Shown: piece after piece, positions 23,575-36,166 of the stretch
Numbering within the stretch: the stretch's first letter is position 1
Layout: each line of letters opens with the position of its first letter
Assembly: GCA_034359265.1 (NCBI GenBank)
Contig: CP136891.1
Coordinates: 43,392,001-43,456,000 of the forward strand
DNA from: Canna indica
Taxonomy: Eukaryota > Streptophyta > Magnoliopsida > Zingiberales > Cannaceae
Direction: 5' to 3'
Length of the DNA stretch: 64,000 nt
Notes under the pieces: generated by a model
Seen by the model: the letters and a program-made list of their open reading frames with translations, nothing else
Databases searched by the model: none
Told to the model about the DNA's origin: nothing
Position numbers and translations under genes: made by a program

Positions 23575-24130
23575 TGTTGGTGTTTATAATGCTGTGTTGG
23601 CTATATTAGGCGAAAGGAATAGTAGTTAAGTTCCCAATTGTATGTCAGTTATAACTACTCTGGATGTTGTGAAGCTTTTGCTGAAATTAATGCTACTGCG
23701 ATGGTGTCTTTTTGTTTGCTGAAATTATTGATGCTTTTTTAGTAGTTATTATTGATTTAATATTCATCCTTAAATCTATTGGTCATTTATAGAAGAAATG
23801 ATGTGGTTTTCTTTTTGAGCTGGGCGGTTTTTCTTGAGGCTTTTATGGCCGAAGCATTATGAGATTTTATGGTTGTCTTTTTGAGTTTGAAGCTGATGTA
23901 TTTAAGTTATTGTTTTAAACGGATATTATGCGAATGGTTTGGCTTTCTACTATATATGAGGAAAGATATGAGATATGAAAGCAAGTCTCCTATGTGTGTA
24001 AACAGAGTTTTATGATATATGAGGAGTTGAGACTGCTGAGTGTGTAGACGGCAACAAACTACTTCAATTATCTTCAAGTCAAGATGGAGTTCAGTTGTTA
24101 ACTCACTACAACACAAAAACTATGTGGATG
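23575..24130 (+). repeat. M2: 5' part of an M-family LTR
   Basis: It starts TGTTGGTGTTT, aligning with the start of the solo LTR at 55232, and runs through sequence shared with M1 (15247 onward). It is cut near 24130, where the C4 LTR begins. Confidence 0.75.
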
Positions 24131-25169
24131 AGTTTATCAAGTTAGGTGAAATTAGTGCGTTAGCAAAATGTTAATCAAAGTAAGAAATAAGCTAATCACA
24201 CTCAATTAATGACAATGCTAACAAGATAGATTTATAGTGGTTTGGCCCCAATGCCTAATGCACTACCTAAGCACCCCACTTAGAATTTCAAGCACTAGTT
24301 TACTAGATTAAGTGTATCCTACAAGAGGATTTACAAGCTAAGGCACCGACCCTCACAACCGAGGGTTACTCTCACACCCGAGAGTACCTCCAACACATCT
24401 CCTCCTAAGGACTACACAACTAACCCTAGCAAACTAAGTTTACACCGGTGGATTTAAGCCTCAAACACCAAGGGAATAATAAAACAAATACAACTTAGAT
24501 CTTAACCAAGAAGTCCTAGCTCCTCTTGTTGCCTTGATGATGAAACAATTGAAGGGTGAAGGCAATATCAAGGGTATTTGTCTCCAAGCTAGCGTTTACA
24601 CAAAGGATGGTTCAATCAAGCTCAATATATAGAGATCCGAAGGGTAGGAGCTCGGTTTCAAACAAGCTCAACGAGTAAAATTTAAAATAAAGCCGTTGGG
24701 GGTATTTTGGGTATTCTGGAATGTTTATCTAGTTGATTCTAGGAATACTTGCAGAGTACCGGTACTTTCCAAGCTATTATAAAATGTCAATCTGGTTGTT
24801 CTGGGTTATCTATCTAGGTTGATACGAGTTGTCAATCCAGGTTGTTCTGGATTGTTATAATATCTCATCCGGAATGTTGTTTATGACTTGGAAACTCTTG
24901 GTAATTGATTAGGTTTCTATTGTAGGGATATTTGAATCATAATGAGGATTAATACAATCATTCTAGACACCCTAAACCTAAACTCTATTTCTCCCGACGA
25001 ATCCGAGCGCATCGACCAACGTCCTTCCGATTCACCAATATTTCTAATTGGTGACGTCGAGCACTAACCGATATTGAATCTAAAAATATTTTTCCAATAA
25101 AAAATTAGTTCCATGTTTGTTATCATCAAAACCGAAATTAAGACCAAGGTTGAAAATCATAGGCCAACA
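24131..25169 (-). repeat. C4 3' LTR (left edge missing)
   Basis: It runs from TCAAGTTAGGTGAAATTAG, matching 29697 in the other LTR, to GGCCAACA at 25169. The landmark ACTACCTAAGCACCCC is shared with C4 5' LTR and C6. Confidence 0.85.
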
Positions 25170-25185
25170 ATCTCCCTTTTTTTGA
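25170..25185 (-). other. C4 polypurine tract
   Basis: Plus strand ATCTCCCTTTTTTTGA, i.e. a purine run on the minus strand directly next to the 3' LTR. Confidence 0.8.
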
Positions 25186-28150
25186 TGATAACAAACATCC
25201 TTAAGAAAATATCTTCAATAAAGCATTAAGGAAGTCAATCATTAGATTTCACCCCCTACCAACATGCATTTCTATAAAAATAAACTCCCCCTATCTATAT
25301 GCATAGTTTTCCTATATTTTCTTCCATTTTACCTATATTTTTCTCCCCCTTTTGACATCACTCAAAAAGGGCAAGAAAAGTCAATCAAAAGTCAAAGTTG
25401 AAACTCTAAAAGAATTTTCAAAACGGCGAAAGTCTCAACTCAAGGGATGAAAACCAAACATTGAATACGAGACTAAATCATACATGATATCGTGAAATGA
25501 TAAATGAAATCCAAAATCAAAAATCATATAGTAACTTAAGTATCCATATTTTCAAGTATCGGTCAAAGAGTCACAAATCACTTTAGAAATGATTTTTCTC
25601 ATCAAGTGAGTAGAACATTATCAAACGTGAATTCAAAATATCATACTTCAAGTGTCATTTGAAAATCTAATGAAAATTCAAAGTATCGGAAAAAAAAAGC
25701 AATTTGAGAAGAGTCAACTTTAGTGACATTTTCGTAAATGAGTTAGATTTTTATGTCATTTCCAGAAATCATTCACACTTTCAAAATACCAAGATATGGT
25801 CATGTAAAGCATGTATATCAAGTTTGAAAAGAAGATAATGTCATTTGATCAAAATATGAACTTAGCATGATTTCATTAAAAATAGGAATGAAAACATGAA
25901 AAATGCTAAGTGTCAAATTTCTCTATCTACTCATATTTTCTCCAACTTAGGTACATAGAAATCTAACATGAGTGAATCTAAGTGTGTCAATCAAGTTTGG
26001 GCTTAAAATAAAATTTTTAAGTCACTTTGTTGACTTTTGTCAAAGGGATACTTCAACTATAAATAAATCAAACTCTTAAATCCCTATCAAATCTTATTCT
26101 TGACAAAAAAAATTTAAAGTTGAACCTACAGGTTCAAGAATCAGTCAAAAATTAGTTTTTTATAATTCATAAAATTCCTGAAAGTCCACAATGGTATTTT
26201 TGTAAATTTTAGATTTTTTTTTCAAAAGTTATCATTTTTTTTTCAAACTTTCCAAACATAGTTGAATGATCATTTGAGATGCATGTGTCAAGTTTGAAAT
26301 GAAAATGAATTCTCTAAGTTTATTTTTCAACCGACCTTGATTTCAACCAAAAACTCATTTTTTAATATATCGCTCAAGTTATCAAAATCATTTTTAGAAA
26401 TAATTTTACTCAAATAATAGGGAGAACGATATTAGAAATGAAATCAAAAGAGTATACACAAAGTTTCATTTGATGTTTTCGATGAAAAATCAAAATATCG
26501 AAACAATTGATATTTCAAGAAGATGATACTTTGAATTTTTGAAATCCATCTCCAAAATTCCACTATAAATCAGATTCTTAATGAAAATTTTTGAACTTTT
26601 TATTGAAGTAACTAGATTTTTCAATGAAGATACAATTACAAGAATCAGTTAAAAAAGATTTTTCAACATTTTTATAAAATTAATTGAAAATGCTGAAATT
26701 TCAATCATTTCCGTAATTTTTATTATTTTTCAAAATGTGCACAATTTTCATTCAAACTTTTATGACACCACATAACGGTCATGTAAAGGGTGTGTGTCAA
26801 GTTTGAGATGAAAATACTATCCTTAAGTCTAGATATCAACCTATAACATGATTTCATTCAAAACTAACTTATGATAACATGAAACTAGCTAAGTGACAAC
26901 TTTGTCATTTACTCATGATTTTTCAAACTTAAGCTTATGGACACCTAACATGAGTAAATCTAAATATGTTCCTCAAATATGGATTGAAAATGAGACCTCT
27001 AAGTCAATTTATTGACTTGAGTCAACTTGGTTCAAAAGAGGTTATCATGAAAATGGCCTCCGTGTCATTTTATTCATATCAATATGAATTTTTCATTTTA
27101 AAAGCACGGAAACATGTCATACCTCTTCCTAAACATGTTTATGAAGTTTGGACTTAAAATGAAGTATCCAAGTCGATTTGTTGACTTGGTTCAAACCTTT
27201 TCAAGTTTAAATCCTCTAAAGTGCTCTAGTTATCACTTTGTTCATCTATCCATGATTTTTCAATTTTAAATGCAAGGCAATGAATCATTAACACATCTAA
27301 GCAAGTTCATCAACTTTACACTTAAAATGAAATCTCTAATGAAGGATTTTAACCTAGTCCAATTTCATTCAATATCAACATCATGAAATGGCCTAAGTTA
27401 TCAAAAAGCTTTCTACTCATGAAACTTCAAAGATTATCATGCATAATCAAACATGAGAATAGAGAAATCATTCAAGCGTAGTTATTGAGGTAATTAAACT
27501 ATATTTTAATAAAAGTCAAGATCATACCTCATTTGAGATAAATTTTGTCAAACTTGTCAACTCTCATTCCAATTTCAATCTATTAGCCTTTCATCAATTT
27601 TTTTTATAACTTGCAAGCAACAACCATTAGTAGCATAATAAAAATATGTGACTACTAGCAAGTTAGTGTACTAAATAGCAAGGGTTGAGTACAAGGTTTC
27701 ATTCAAAAGTCTCAACCAAGCTATATAGTAAGAATTCATTTCAAAAGGAAGTATCATGATACCAATATGAATCAAGAGATCTCAAAATATGAAAATTTTG
27801 AAAAGTAAGATCTCCAACCCTTCCTATTGGTTGAAAACCGAAAGGCCACAATGAGCCTACGATTTAGAACCGCAAGGTCACTTAGGCCCATTATAGGCCA
27901 GCCACATAGGTCTCCGAAGAGATCGATTTTTGAGAGCCTATCATGAGCGGGAAAAACAATCAATCTAAGCAAGTATCATGAGCTCTAACTATTAATGGAT
28001 CAATTGAAGTTAAGAGATAATACCAAACCTTTTAGATGCCAATTTTCATTTCCATAGGAATCTAGGTGAAAAACTTGAAGTTGCAACCATGTAACAATCT
28101 TTCATTCAATTCTTGGCCGACTTCAACACATCACTTTCCCTTATCCTTGT
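25186..28150. other. C4 interior without coding sequence; degenerate internal repeats
   Basis: No frame over about 70 codons and no retroelement domain on either strand. The sequence is AT-rich and built of diverged repeats a few hundred bases long: variants of TCAAGTTTGA(A/G)ATGAAAAT recur near 25833, 26290 and 26800, and variants of AAGTC-x-TTGTTGACTTG recur near 26025, 27010 and 27175. The 5'-end of the block has the CCCCCTTTTGACATCA motif (25345) seen also at 54384 in C3. Confidence 0.65.
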
Positions 28151-29416
28151 TTAGTAGCTCCCCCTACAAAAAGAGCATGAAACTTTTGATACCCAAATAG
28201 CTACATTTGGATTTTTCTTGAATGCACAATCATAAATAGCATGGCCAAACATACCATAATAGAAGCAATGTCCATTAAACTTCTTTTCTTTTTTGCTATA
28301 GACATGAGATTTATCATTAGAATGCTTGACATGTGAACTATGATGAGCATGAGCATTCTTAAAGGAAACATTTTTCTTTTGAGGTTTCCTAAATAAGACA
28401 TTTTGATTTTTAGAATTAAAAGAAGTATTAACTTTCCTACTCAAAATCAACATCTCATTTTTCAAATCATTCATAGATTTATGCAATGCATCCAATTGAG
28501 ATTTCAACATATCATTTTCAGTTTTCAATTTTTCATTCTTGATTTTGAAATCATTTTTCGATTCATTACTTCTAAGTTTCATTTTTGATTTCAAGTTCTC
28601 ATTTTCAAGTTGCAAGGCTCTAAGCTCAATTTCTAAATTATCATGGCATAAATCAAATTACCTAGACTTCAAATTTTTATTTTCTAGTTTGAAATCATGC
28701 AAATGAGAATTAAGCCTTATATTTCTTTCTTCTATATTTTGTTCTCCTCATCCTTTTTAACAAGCAAGGCATATCATGAGAACTATATGAGTTAATACTA
28801 TTATTATCATTATCATGACTAGATGAAGGAGAGTGTACCTCGTTATTTGCATCCATGAGGTTAACTTTGGAAGTGGCTTCATAGTCATGGCTAGATGGTG
28901 CTTCAAGTGAATGAGAGATGGAGGTGGCAATTTTTCTTCACATGCCCTTTTTTCTTTACATACATGGCAAATTACCTTTCTTTTTTGGCTCTTGGAGTTG
29001 CTTCTTTGACTAGAAGAGCTATGGGCATCAAAACCAAGGTTAGGGGTAGGTGAATGACCATTGTCATCACTACCTTCATTAGAAGTGCCAATCTCTTCGG
29101 TCTTGGCATAATCATATAAAATATTTAAACAAGCCCATAAATCAAAAGCCATAGAACAATGCATGACTTTTTCAAGGATGTTATTTGGTATGACACAAAA
29201 TATGCAATTCATGACATCTCCATTAAATTGAAACATTTCCTTGTCAAGATCACTCCAATCATGCATGTCAACCTTAGGTTTAATGTATTCAAATTTCAAC
29301 ATGTTATAAACACCAAAACCTCTAGTGTTTAAGAAGGAGTACATCCTAGACTTTCAAAGACCAAACTTTGATTCATCGAACCTAGGTGGTGCAAACACTA
29401 TACTCTCTAGTGCCAT
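28151..29416 (-). pseudogene. gag: C4 gag, broken
   Basis: Minus-strand ATG at 29414-29416 starts MALESIVFAPPRFDESK, followed by a stop near 29354, then a block from 29344 with NMLKFEYIKPKVDMHDW and FDLWACLNILYDYAK (diverged UBN2), then Ser-rich linker. A partial CxxC knuckle (ICHVCKEK) lies near 28975. After a frame change at about 28757, a coiled coil (28460-28615, LENENLKSKMKLRSNESKND-type heptads) leads to a zinc knuckle CFYYGMFGHAIYDC near 28225-28265 and ends at 28151. Two of three Cys-type positions in the last knuckle are altered (CFYY). The product is a Gag without Pol. Confidence 0.75.
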
Positions 29417-29471
29417 TTTAGGAATCGAGCTAGTGGTAGAAGAGATGGTAAAATCTCGATCTACTAACCTC

Positions 29472-29482
29472 CTCTGATACCA
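29472..29482 (-). other. C4 primer-binding site
   Basis: CTCTGATACCA on the plus strand, complementary to TGGTATCAGAG, two bases from the 5' LTR. Confidence 0.85.
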
Positions 29483-30083
29483 AATGTAAGTGAAATGGCC
29501 TATACTAGAGGGGGGGTGAATAGTGTGTCCGCTAAACTTTAGCCTAAATTTGGTTTTAACCATTTCTTGATTACTTAGGCAAGAGCTCAATTAAACTAGA
29601 TGAATGCGGAAGCGAGTAAATAGAAATTTAGCAAGCACAAGTAATATCGATACAAACAGAAGTACTATCTACTTTATGATAATAGACTAGTCTATCAAGT
29701 TAGGAGAAATTAGTGATTTAGCAACAAGATAATCAAAGTAAGAAACAAGCTAATCACACTCAACCAATGGCAATGATAAGAATATAGATTTATAGTAGTT
29801 CCGCCTCAATGCCTACTCCACTACCTAAGCACCCCCGCTTAGGATTTCCAACTATAGTTTACTAGATTAAGTGTTTCCTTACAATGAGTTTCACCGAAAA
29901 GTCATCACTCTCACACCGAAGGTACTTAGACACCCGGAAGTCTCCGCCTTCTTACCGAGAGCACTCTCCCACCTCAAACCTAAGGACAACACAACTAATC
30001 CTAGTGAACTAAGTTTACATAGATAGATTTATGCCTCAACAACAACGCAACCACCAAACTCAAGATCTACAACTAGATCTTTA

Positions 30084-30913
30084 GGTGCTGTTTGGTTAGC
30101 GAAAATTATTTTCTGGTTTGGTTTCAGTGAAACTGAAAACTTGGTTTCGAAAACTTGGTTTTGATTTCTAGTTTTCAGTTTTCTGAAAACGCGTTTGGTT
30201 AATAAAAACAACATCAGTTTTAGTTAGTTGAAACTAGTAAATATTTATTTAATTATAAAAAATAATATTAATTTTCATTGAAAATTTTTAGTAGTAATTA
30301 AATGTTTAGTTAGTTTACAAAATTAAATATTTGTTAATATGGTTACAAAATATTTAAATGATTTAATTAATTAAGTTATTGGTAATTTAAGATTTTTTTG
30401 TTCAATTAGATATAAAAATTAATTAATAGTTATTATAAAATTTCAAAAAAAAAAAATTCCAATGATCTAAAATTAGGTTTGATTAAATTATAAATAGACC
30501 AACTTTAAGAAAATTGAGTTATTTAAAATTTGGGTTTGAGTCAATTAGATATAAATTGGTTTAATTATTTTATAAATTTAAGATAAAAGTTTGAGTTAAA
30601 AATGATGATTTTTATTTTTATTTTTAAAAATTTGATATAGTTTGATTTATTTTTAAATTAATTAATTTTATAAAAAAATATTTATAATTACAAAGTTGTC
30701 ACAGCATTTTGATAACGAAACCGACAATCTCGAAACCACAGAAAACAACATTCTGTTGTTTTCATTTTTATTAAGAAAACTGGTTTCGTTTTCATTCTGG
30801 TTTCGATTCAGTTTCACGAAAACACTAAACCAAACACGTTTTCGTAAACAGTTTTGGTTTCAGTGAAACTGAAACCATGAAAACAGACTTGGTTTCGCTA
30901 ACCAAACAGGCCC
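30084..30913. mobile_element. Tourist/PIF-Harbinger-like MITE, TSD TTA
   Basis: Flanked by TTA (30081-30083 and 30914-30916). The termini are GGTGCTGTTTGGTTAGCGAA on the left and GGGCCTGTTTGGTTAGCGAA (reverse complement) on the right. Imperfect inverted similarity extends about 120 bases inward, with repeated TTTCAGTGAAACTG and GTTTTCATTTT motifs. The core (30230-30700) is AT-rich without an ORF, about 830 bp in all. The GGGCCTGTTTGG terminus and 3-bp TTA duplication are characteristic of the group. It would depend on a transposase encoded elsewhere. Confidence 0.8.
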
Positions 30914-31199
30914 TTACACACTTGATATACAATCAAATAAACACTAAAAACACAAGTAAATGAGAGTTGAAGGCAAGATCAAGGGTAGAAGCTCAAAGCT
31001 AGGGTTTTGCACAAAGATTGACTCAATGAAGGCTCTTGGGTGCCAAAAGATGTCTCATGAAGTGTTGGGTGGCTTGGAATGCAAGTTTAGGGTCTTATAT
31101 AGAGATCCGAATGGTAGGAGCTCGATTTCAAACAAGCTTAACGGGTAGAAATTCAAAATAGAGCCGTTGGGGGCATTCTGGAAATTTTGAAAAGTTTGA

Positions 31200-31400
31200 C
31201 TAGTTGATTCTGGGAATACTTGCAAAGTACCGGTACTTTCCAGGCTATTCCAAAATATCAATCCAGCGGGTTGTTCCAGGCTATTCCGGGATGTCCATCT
31301 AGGTTGTTCTGGGCTATTCTGGGCTGTCCATTCAGGTTGTTTCGAGCTATTCCAGATTGTCTATCCGGGTTGTTCCAGACTATTCCGGGATGTTACAACA
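31200..31400. repeat. Imperfect tandem repeats in C4 LTR
   Basis: Four or five copies of a unit resembling GTTGTTCYRGGCTATTCYGGGATGTCCATCY. A diverged form is found at 24755-24870 in the partner LTR. The 76-codon frame over it (31220-31450) is a product of the repeat. Confidence 0.65.
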
Positions 31401-31684
31401 TCCCATCCGGAATGTTTTTTATGACTTTGAAACTCTTGGTAATTGATTAGGCTCATGTTACAATCATTCTAGACACCCTAAATCTAAACTCTATTCCTTC
31501 CGAAGAGTCCGAGCGCGTCGACCAACGTCCTTTTAATTCATCGATTTTTTGATATTTTCGATTGCGAACGTCGTGTACCAACCGATTTGGAACCTGAAAA
31601 TATATCTCCATGAAGATATTAGTTCCAATATTTGTTATCATCAAAACCGAGATTAAGACTATGGTTGAAAACCTTAGGCCAACA

Positions 31685-32254
31685 GTATCAAGAGTCATAA
31701 CTCATGGATCATTTAACTCACTGATAGCTGCGACTTTGATGTCGAATTTTGAAGGCAGTGATCTCAGGACTTTTCTGATAGCCTTTTCTTCTGAAAAGGA
31801 TTCTCCTAGGTTGGTTGCATTGTTCATAAGGTCCTTCACTCGTACATGGAAGTCTTGAATACTCTCATCTTCTCCCATTTTTAAATTCTCAAATCTTGTG
31901 TTAAGAATTTCTAGTTTTGACTTTTTAAGCAATAGGGATCCTCCATGGTTTGTTTCTAAAATTTCTATATGCTAAAATCAGTTTGAACTACGAGGGATCA
32001 ACTCCACTGAAGATAGCATTAAGAGCTCTATTGTCAAAATTTGTGGCATGGATTTCTGCTTCATTGTACTGACTCTTAGGCTTGCGTCTCATTTCAGTTC
32101 CATCTATCATTGTGGGAGGTATGTAGCCAATCTCAATTGCATCCCAGCAACGGTCATCTAGTGACTTGATGAAAGCTCTTATCCGAGCCTTCCAATAAGC
32201 ATAGTTTTTTCCTATCAGCAAAGGTGGAATGTTGACTCAGTTTCCCATAGGCAT
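31685..32254 (-). pseudogene. gag: M3: M-family copia gag fragment
   Basis: The minus-strand ATG at 32252-32254 aligns with the M1 gag start. The frame continues with KNYAYWKARIRAFIKSLDD and EIGYIPPTM (32221-31988), breaks near 31980, and continues from 31932 with FENLKMGEDESIQDFHVRV and LPSKFDIKV to the C4 insertion point at 31684. It is better preserved than M1 over the same region. The remainder of the element would lie on the far side of C4 but is not found there. Confidence 0.82.
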
Positions 32255-32323
32255 TTCGTCCATCTTGAGGTTGAAAAGTTAGAGACACTCCAAGGATCTG
32301 TGTTGGTGGAGGTTAGTACAATC

Positions 32324-32335
32324 GCTCTGATACCA
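32324..32335 (-). other. M3 primer-binding site
   Basis: GCTCTGATACCA on the plus strand, the exact complement of TGGTATCAGAGC. Confidence 0.85.
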
Positions 32336-32337
32336 AT

Positions 32338-33340
32338 TATCAGGATTGTCTCTAAGGAAACTTTCTGCTAAAAGTTAGTTGCACATGAGTTGCAACTGAT
32401 ATTGTAACTGATTTAAAACAAAGTTAGTAGCAGATATAAAATAACAATAAAAACACGCAACACACATAAGGATTTATTTACGTAGTTCAGAGACAAACAT
32501 GTCACCTAATCAGCGGGGCCCTCATTGGACAGATGCTCAATCCACTATCAATAAAGTACAATACAAGTTTCAGGATTTCACACTCCAAAATCCAACTATT
32601 AGTACTAGTGAATTGGAAATAACATACCAACTATTTGCTATTACAAGTACTAACCACTTGCCTCTCTATGACAACTCAATCATAAAGTTTTGTCCTTCAC
32701 ATAATCTCCATGTTGTAGTGAGTTTAACAACCCAACTCCACCTTGATATGAAGATAATTGAAATAGCTTGTTGCCATCGACACACACTGAACAGTATTAA
32801 CTCCCCATATAATTGGCAACTCAGTTTCAGCACATTGGAGTGGATCCATAGGAGTGGATCACCAACTCAATCATTCTCTCACTTCTTTTATAACAAAGTA
32901 AGCAACTCATAAGACACAGTCATTACACCACAAAAACTCAACCGCAAAGTCCAGCCATTACTCCACAAAAGAAACTCAAGGAAACTCCTAGGTCCATAAT
33001 GACCATTAACTCCACCATGTGAATTACCAAAGTCATAAAGCAGTCCATGATGACCATAACTCCACTAAGCATCATAAATTACCAAGTCCAAAAGTCACCA
33101 TAAATGATCAAGCCCTCAAAAGTAATTAAAAATAAATACATATGTCTATAATAAAAATCATAGAGATATCATATGTATAAATCAATAATCACAACAACAA
33201 AAAATCAACATCACATCAGCATAATTTTTAGAGCAACAAGAGCAGTTATAACTGACGAACAGCTGATTAATAGTAGCATAATCTCCATAGCAACAGGAGA
33301 TGTTGCAACTAACTAACAACTGAAAAATAGCTGAAATACT
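32338..33340 (-). repeat. M3 5' LTR, cut by C5
   Basis: The reverse complement resembles M1 and the solo LTR at 55232-56211, for example GATTGAGCATCTGTCC and CTGAACTACGTAAA. The outer end is lost or diverged at the C5 boundary. The 137-codon frame at 32499-32912 is LTR sequence in antisense. Confidence 0.75.
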
Positions 33341-33967
33341 TGTTGTTCAAATACCCACACTAGAAGGGGGGGGGGGTTGAATAGTGTTGGGTTAATTTTA
33401 ACTTCAATTCAATTTCTTTTAAATCAGTTCCAACTTCAACCCAAATTAAGTGCGAATAAATGATATGCGATAGCAAGTATGAAAAGCAATTATAAGCAAT
33501 CAAACAAGGCAATGCAAACACGAGATATTATAGTGGTTCGGCCAACCGCCTACTCCACTACCTTGGCTCCACACCATGGATTTCTAACAAATCCTTTATA
33601 GACAATGTGTTTCCCTTTCAATACAATCGAGGACTCGCTTCTCAACCCTTTGAGAATGCCTCAAACCTATTCACCTAGGCAAAACATAATTCTACAAAGG
33701 AAACCCTAAGGTATTTAACCTAGCACACCTAGCAAGCTTATAATGAGAATCAAGTTTAATAACAAGTAAAAACAACACTGAAAGGAGCTAAAGATTAAAC
33801 CACACAAATGAGCTCCTTGCAAAGCCTTCAATGCCTCCAACTCTTCAAGTCATTGAGTTCAAATCGAAGCCGGAGTTGAGGCGAGAAGAACACTTGAGGA
33901 GGATGAGTAATCGGTGAAGCAAGCGCGTAGAAATCAAGCTTGGAAGGCACAAATCTCTATTAGAAAG
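33341..33967 (-). repeat. C5: copia LTR fragment
   Basis: It starts TGTTGTTCAAATACCCACACTAG with an 11-base G run (33366-33376), then is the reverse complement of C2 (14600-15240). It is cut near 33967 by copia K sequence. Confidence 0.75.
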
Positions 33968-33987
33968 CTTTAATGACTCAGCAGAGG

Positions 33988-36166
33988 TTGGCCGACTGAA
34001 TGCCCTTTTCTACTACATGGGTATTGGATACCGATTGTGGTTCTCACATTTGCAACTCGTTGCAGGGGTTGAGAATAAGTAAAATGTTGAACAAGGATGA
34101 CTACGACCGCCGGGTAGGCAACAGCGTAAGAGTTGTAGCTTTAGCCGTAGGAACCTATTGTTTATCTTTGCCTTCTAGTAAGACCATTGAATTAAATAAT
34201 TGTTATTACGTTCCAATTCTAATAATGAATATTATTTCTGTTCCATTGTTACTTGAACAAGATTATGAAATGTCTTTGAAGGGCAATTGTTTTTCATGTT
34301 GAAACGCACAAAAGAAAAGGAGATAATTTGAACCTCACCTATCTTTGGCATTTGAGACTCGGTCATATTTCACCCCTTCGACTTTGAATCGATGCCAACT
34401 TGTGAATCATGTCTCAAGGAAAAAATGACCAAGTCTCCCTTCATTGGAAATAGTGAGAAGGTCGTTGGTTAGAGTTGGTTCACACAGATGTGTGCGGACT
34501 GATGACAACTCAAGCTAGAGGTGAGTATTCCTACTCCATCACATTTACAGACGATGCATTGAGGTTTGGATATGTCTACTTGTTGAGACATAAGTATAAT
34601 GCTTTTGAAAGGTTCAAAAAGTATAGGACTGAGGTTGAGAAATAATTATGGTGAAGTATTAAAATCCTTCGATCAGATTGAGGTGGTGAATACTTATCCA
34701 CTGAGTTCCTAAGTTAAAATCCTTCCTCAAGGACAATGGGATTGTCTCCGAATGGACCCCTCTTGGCACACCACAGCATAATGGATTGTCTCCCGATTTC
34801 TTTTTGGGGATATGCTCTAGAAACCGCTATCAACCTTCTTAATAAGGTTCCCACAAAATCTATCTCGAGTACACCATATGAGATATGGAGTGGCAAGAAA
34901 CTAACTCTGAAGTATCTCAAGATTTGGGTTGTCCTGCGTACGTAAAAAAGTTGAAGTCATATAAACTTTATGCTAAATCAACCAGGTGCAGGTTTGTGGG
35001 ATACCCTAAAGAGAGTTTAGGATATTACTTCTACTCACCAACTGAACAAAAGGTGTTTGTCAGTAGGCATGCCACTTTCTTAGAAAAGAGTTTATCGAGG
35101 AAAGTCAGAGTGGAAGAAATGTTGAACTTGATGAAGATCAACAACCACAGACCGAATCGCAACAACCGATGGATTGTCCACAGGTTGAACCAGTCACAGA
35201 ATCACTACCTCCCAACACTCTTCATAGATCAGGGAAATTTCATCGACAACCTGTGAGATTCTTTCTAACTATTGAAAATGACCAGGAAGACGTTGATCCA
35301 CAATCCTATGATCAAGCAATCAAGGATGTTGATTGCAAACAATGGAAGGAAGCAATGAAATTTGAAATGGACTCAATGTTCACCAACCAAGTGGATCATT
35401 AATAGAAAGATCAGAGCAGGTGGCAAGGTATAGACCTATAAGGCTAGGCTGGTTGCAAAAGGTTTCACCCAAAGGCAAGGTGTTGACTATGATGAAACTT
35501 TTAATCCTGTAGCCATGCTCAAGTCCATTAGGATAATGCTAGTCATCGCTGCATATTATGGCTACGAGATCTAGTAGATGGATGTCAAGACTGCATTCCT
35601 CAATGGTGAACTTGAGGAAGAGGTCTATATGACCCAACCAGAAGGATTCGTGTCTCCGGTAGGACCGGAGAAAATATGCAAAATGCAAAGGTCCATTTAT
35701 GGACTCAAGCAAGACTTGAGGTGTTTGAACATCTGTTTTGATGAGACAGTCAAAGATCGAGTTTAGCTTTATCAAAAATGTAGACGAATCTTGTGTCTAC
35801 AAAAAAGTTAGTTGGAGCGCTGTTGTGTTTAATGTGTTGTATGTAGATGGCATACTGTTGATGGGGAATGATGTTCCTCTGCTGCAGCTAGTGAAAGCAT
35901 AGTTATCCAAAAACTTGTCCATGAAATACTTGGGTGAAGGATCCTATAACTTGACATTAAGATCTTATAGGTCTAGAAGGATGCTTGGTTTGTCCTAGTC
36001 TCTATATATTGATATCGTGCTAAAAAAGTTGAGCATGGAAGGTAGTAAAAGACATTACTTGCCTACGAGTCATGGCATCACTCTTTCCATGAAAATGCCT
36101 CCTAAGACACTTGAGGAGAGAAAAAGGATGAGGGAGATCCTATAGGCTTCGGTAGTAGGATCCATC
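33988..36166 (+). pseudogene. pol: K pol: protease, integrase, reverse transcriptase, broken
   Basis: The protease region begins TTWVLDTDCGSHIC, so the usual D-S/T-G triad is altered to D-T-D. Pre-integrase sequence lies near 34330-34430. Integrase blocks with THRCVRTD-like text then YSITFTDDALRFGYVY lie near 34480-34600. The C-terminal integrase/RT linker with PYEIWSGKK and RFVGYPKES spans about 34800-35100. RT shows [32 protein letters not shown] (35578) and SIYGLKQ. The catalytic YVDD reads YVDG near 35840, with the second Asp replaced by Gly. At least six stops or frame changes separate the blocks, so it is inactive. Confidence 0.82.

Larger units (their letters stand above)
24131..31684 (-). 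mobile_element. C4: gag-only copia-type element (TR-GAG-like) with nested MITE
   Basis: In minus-strand order: 5' LTR 29485-31684 (with an 830-bp MITE), PBS 29472-29482, gag 28151-29416, about 3 kb with no ORF, PPT 25170-25185, 3' LTR 24131-25169. No protease, integrase or RT is seen. The gag ends just before the position where protease begins in C1 and N1. The 3' LTR lacks about 200-300 bases at its left edge, so no TSD can be matched; the right flank is GTATC. The right flank continues as M-family gag, so C4 inserted into an M element. Confidence 0.85.
29485..31684 (-). repeat. C4 5' LTR, interrupted by a MITE
   Basis: The plus strand starts TGTAAGTGAAATGG and ends GGCCAACA (31684). Without the MITE and one TTA it is about 1.37 kb. 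The segment 31200-31400 has repeated GTTGTTC(T/C)(A/G)GGCTATTC(C/T)GGG units, about 35-50 bases each, also seen at 24750-24880. Confidence 0.85.

Noticed and set aside
32499..32912. 137-codon plus-strand frame
   Set aside because: It is antisense to the M3 LTR and matches M LTR sequence elsewhere.
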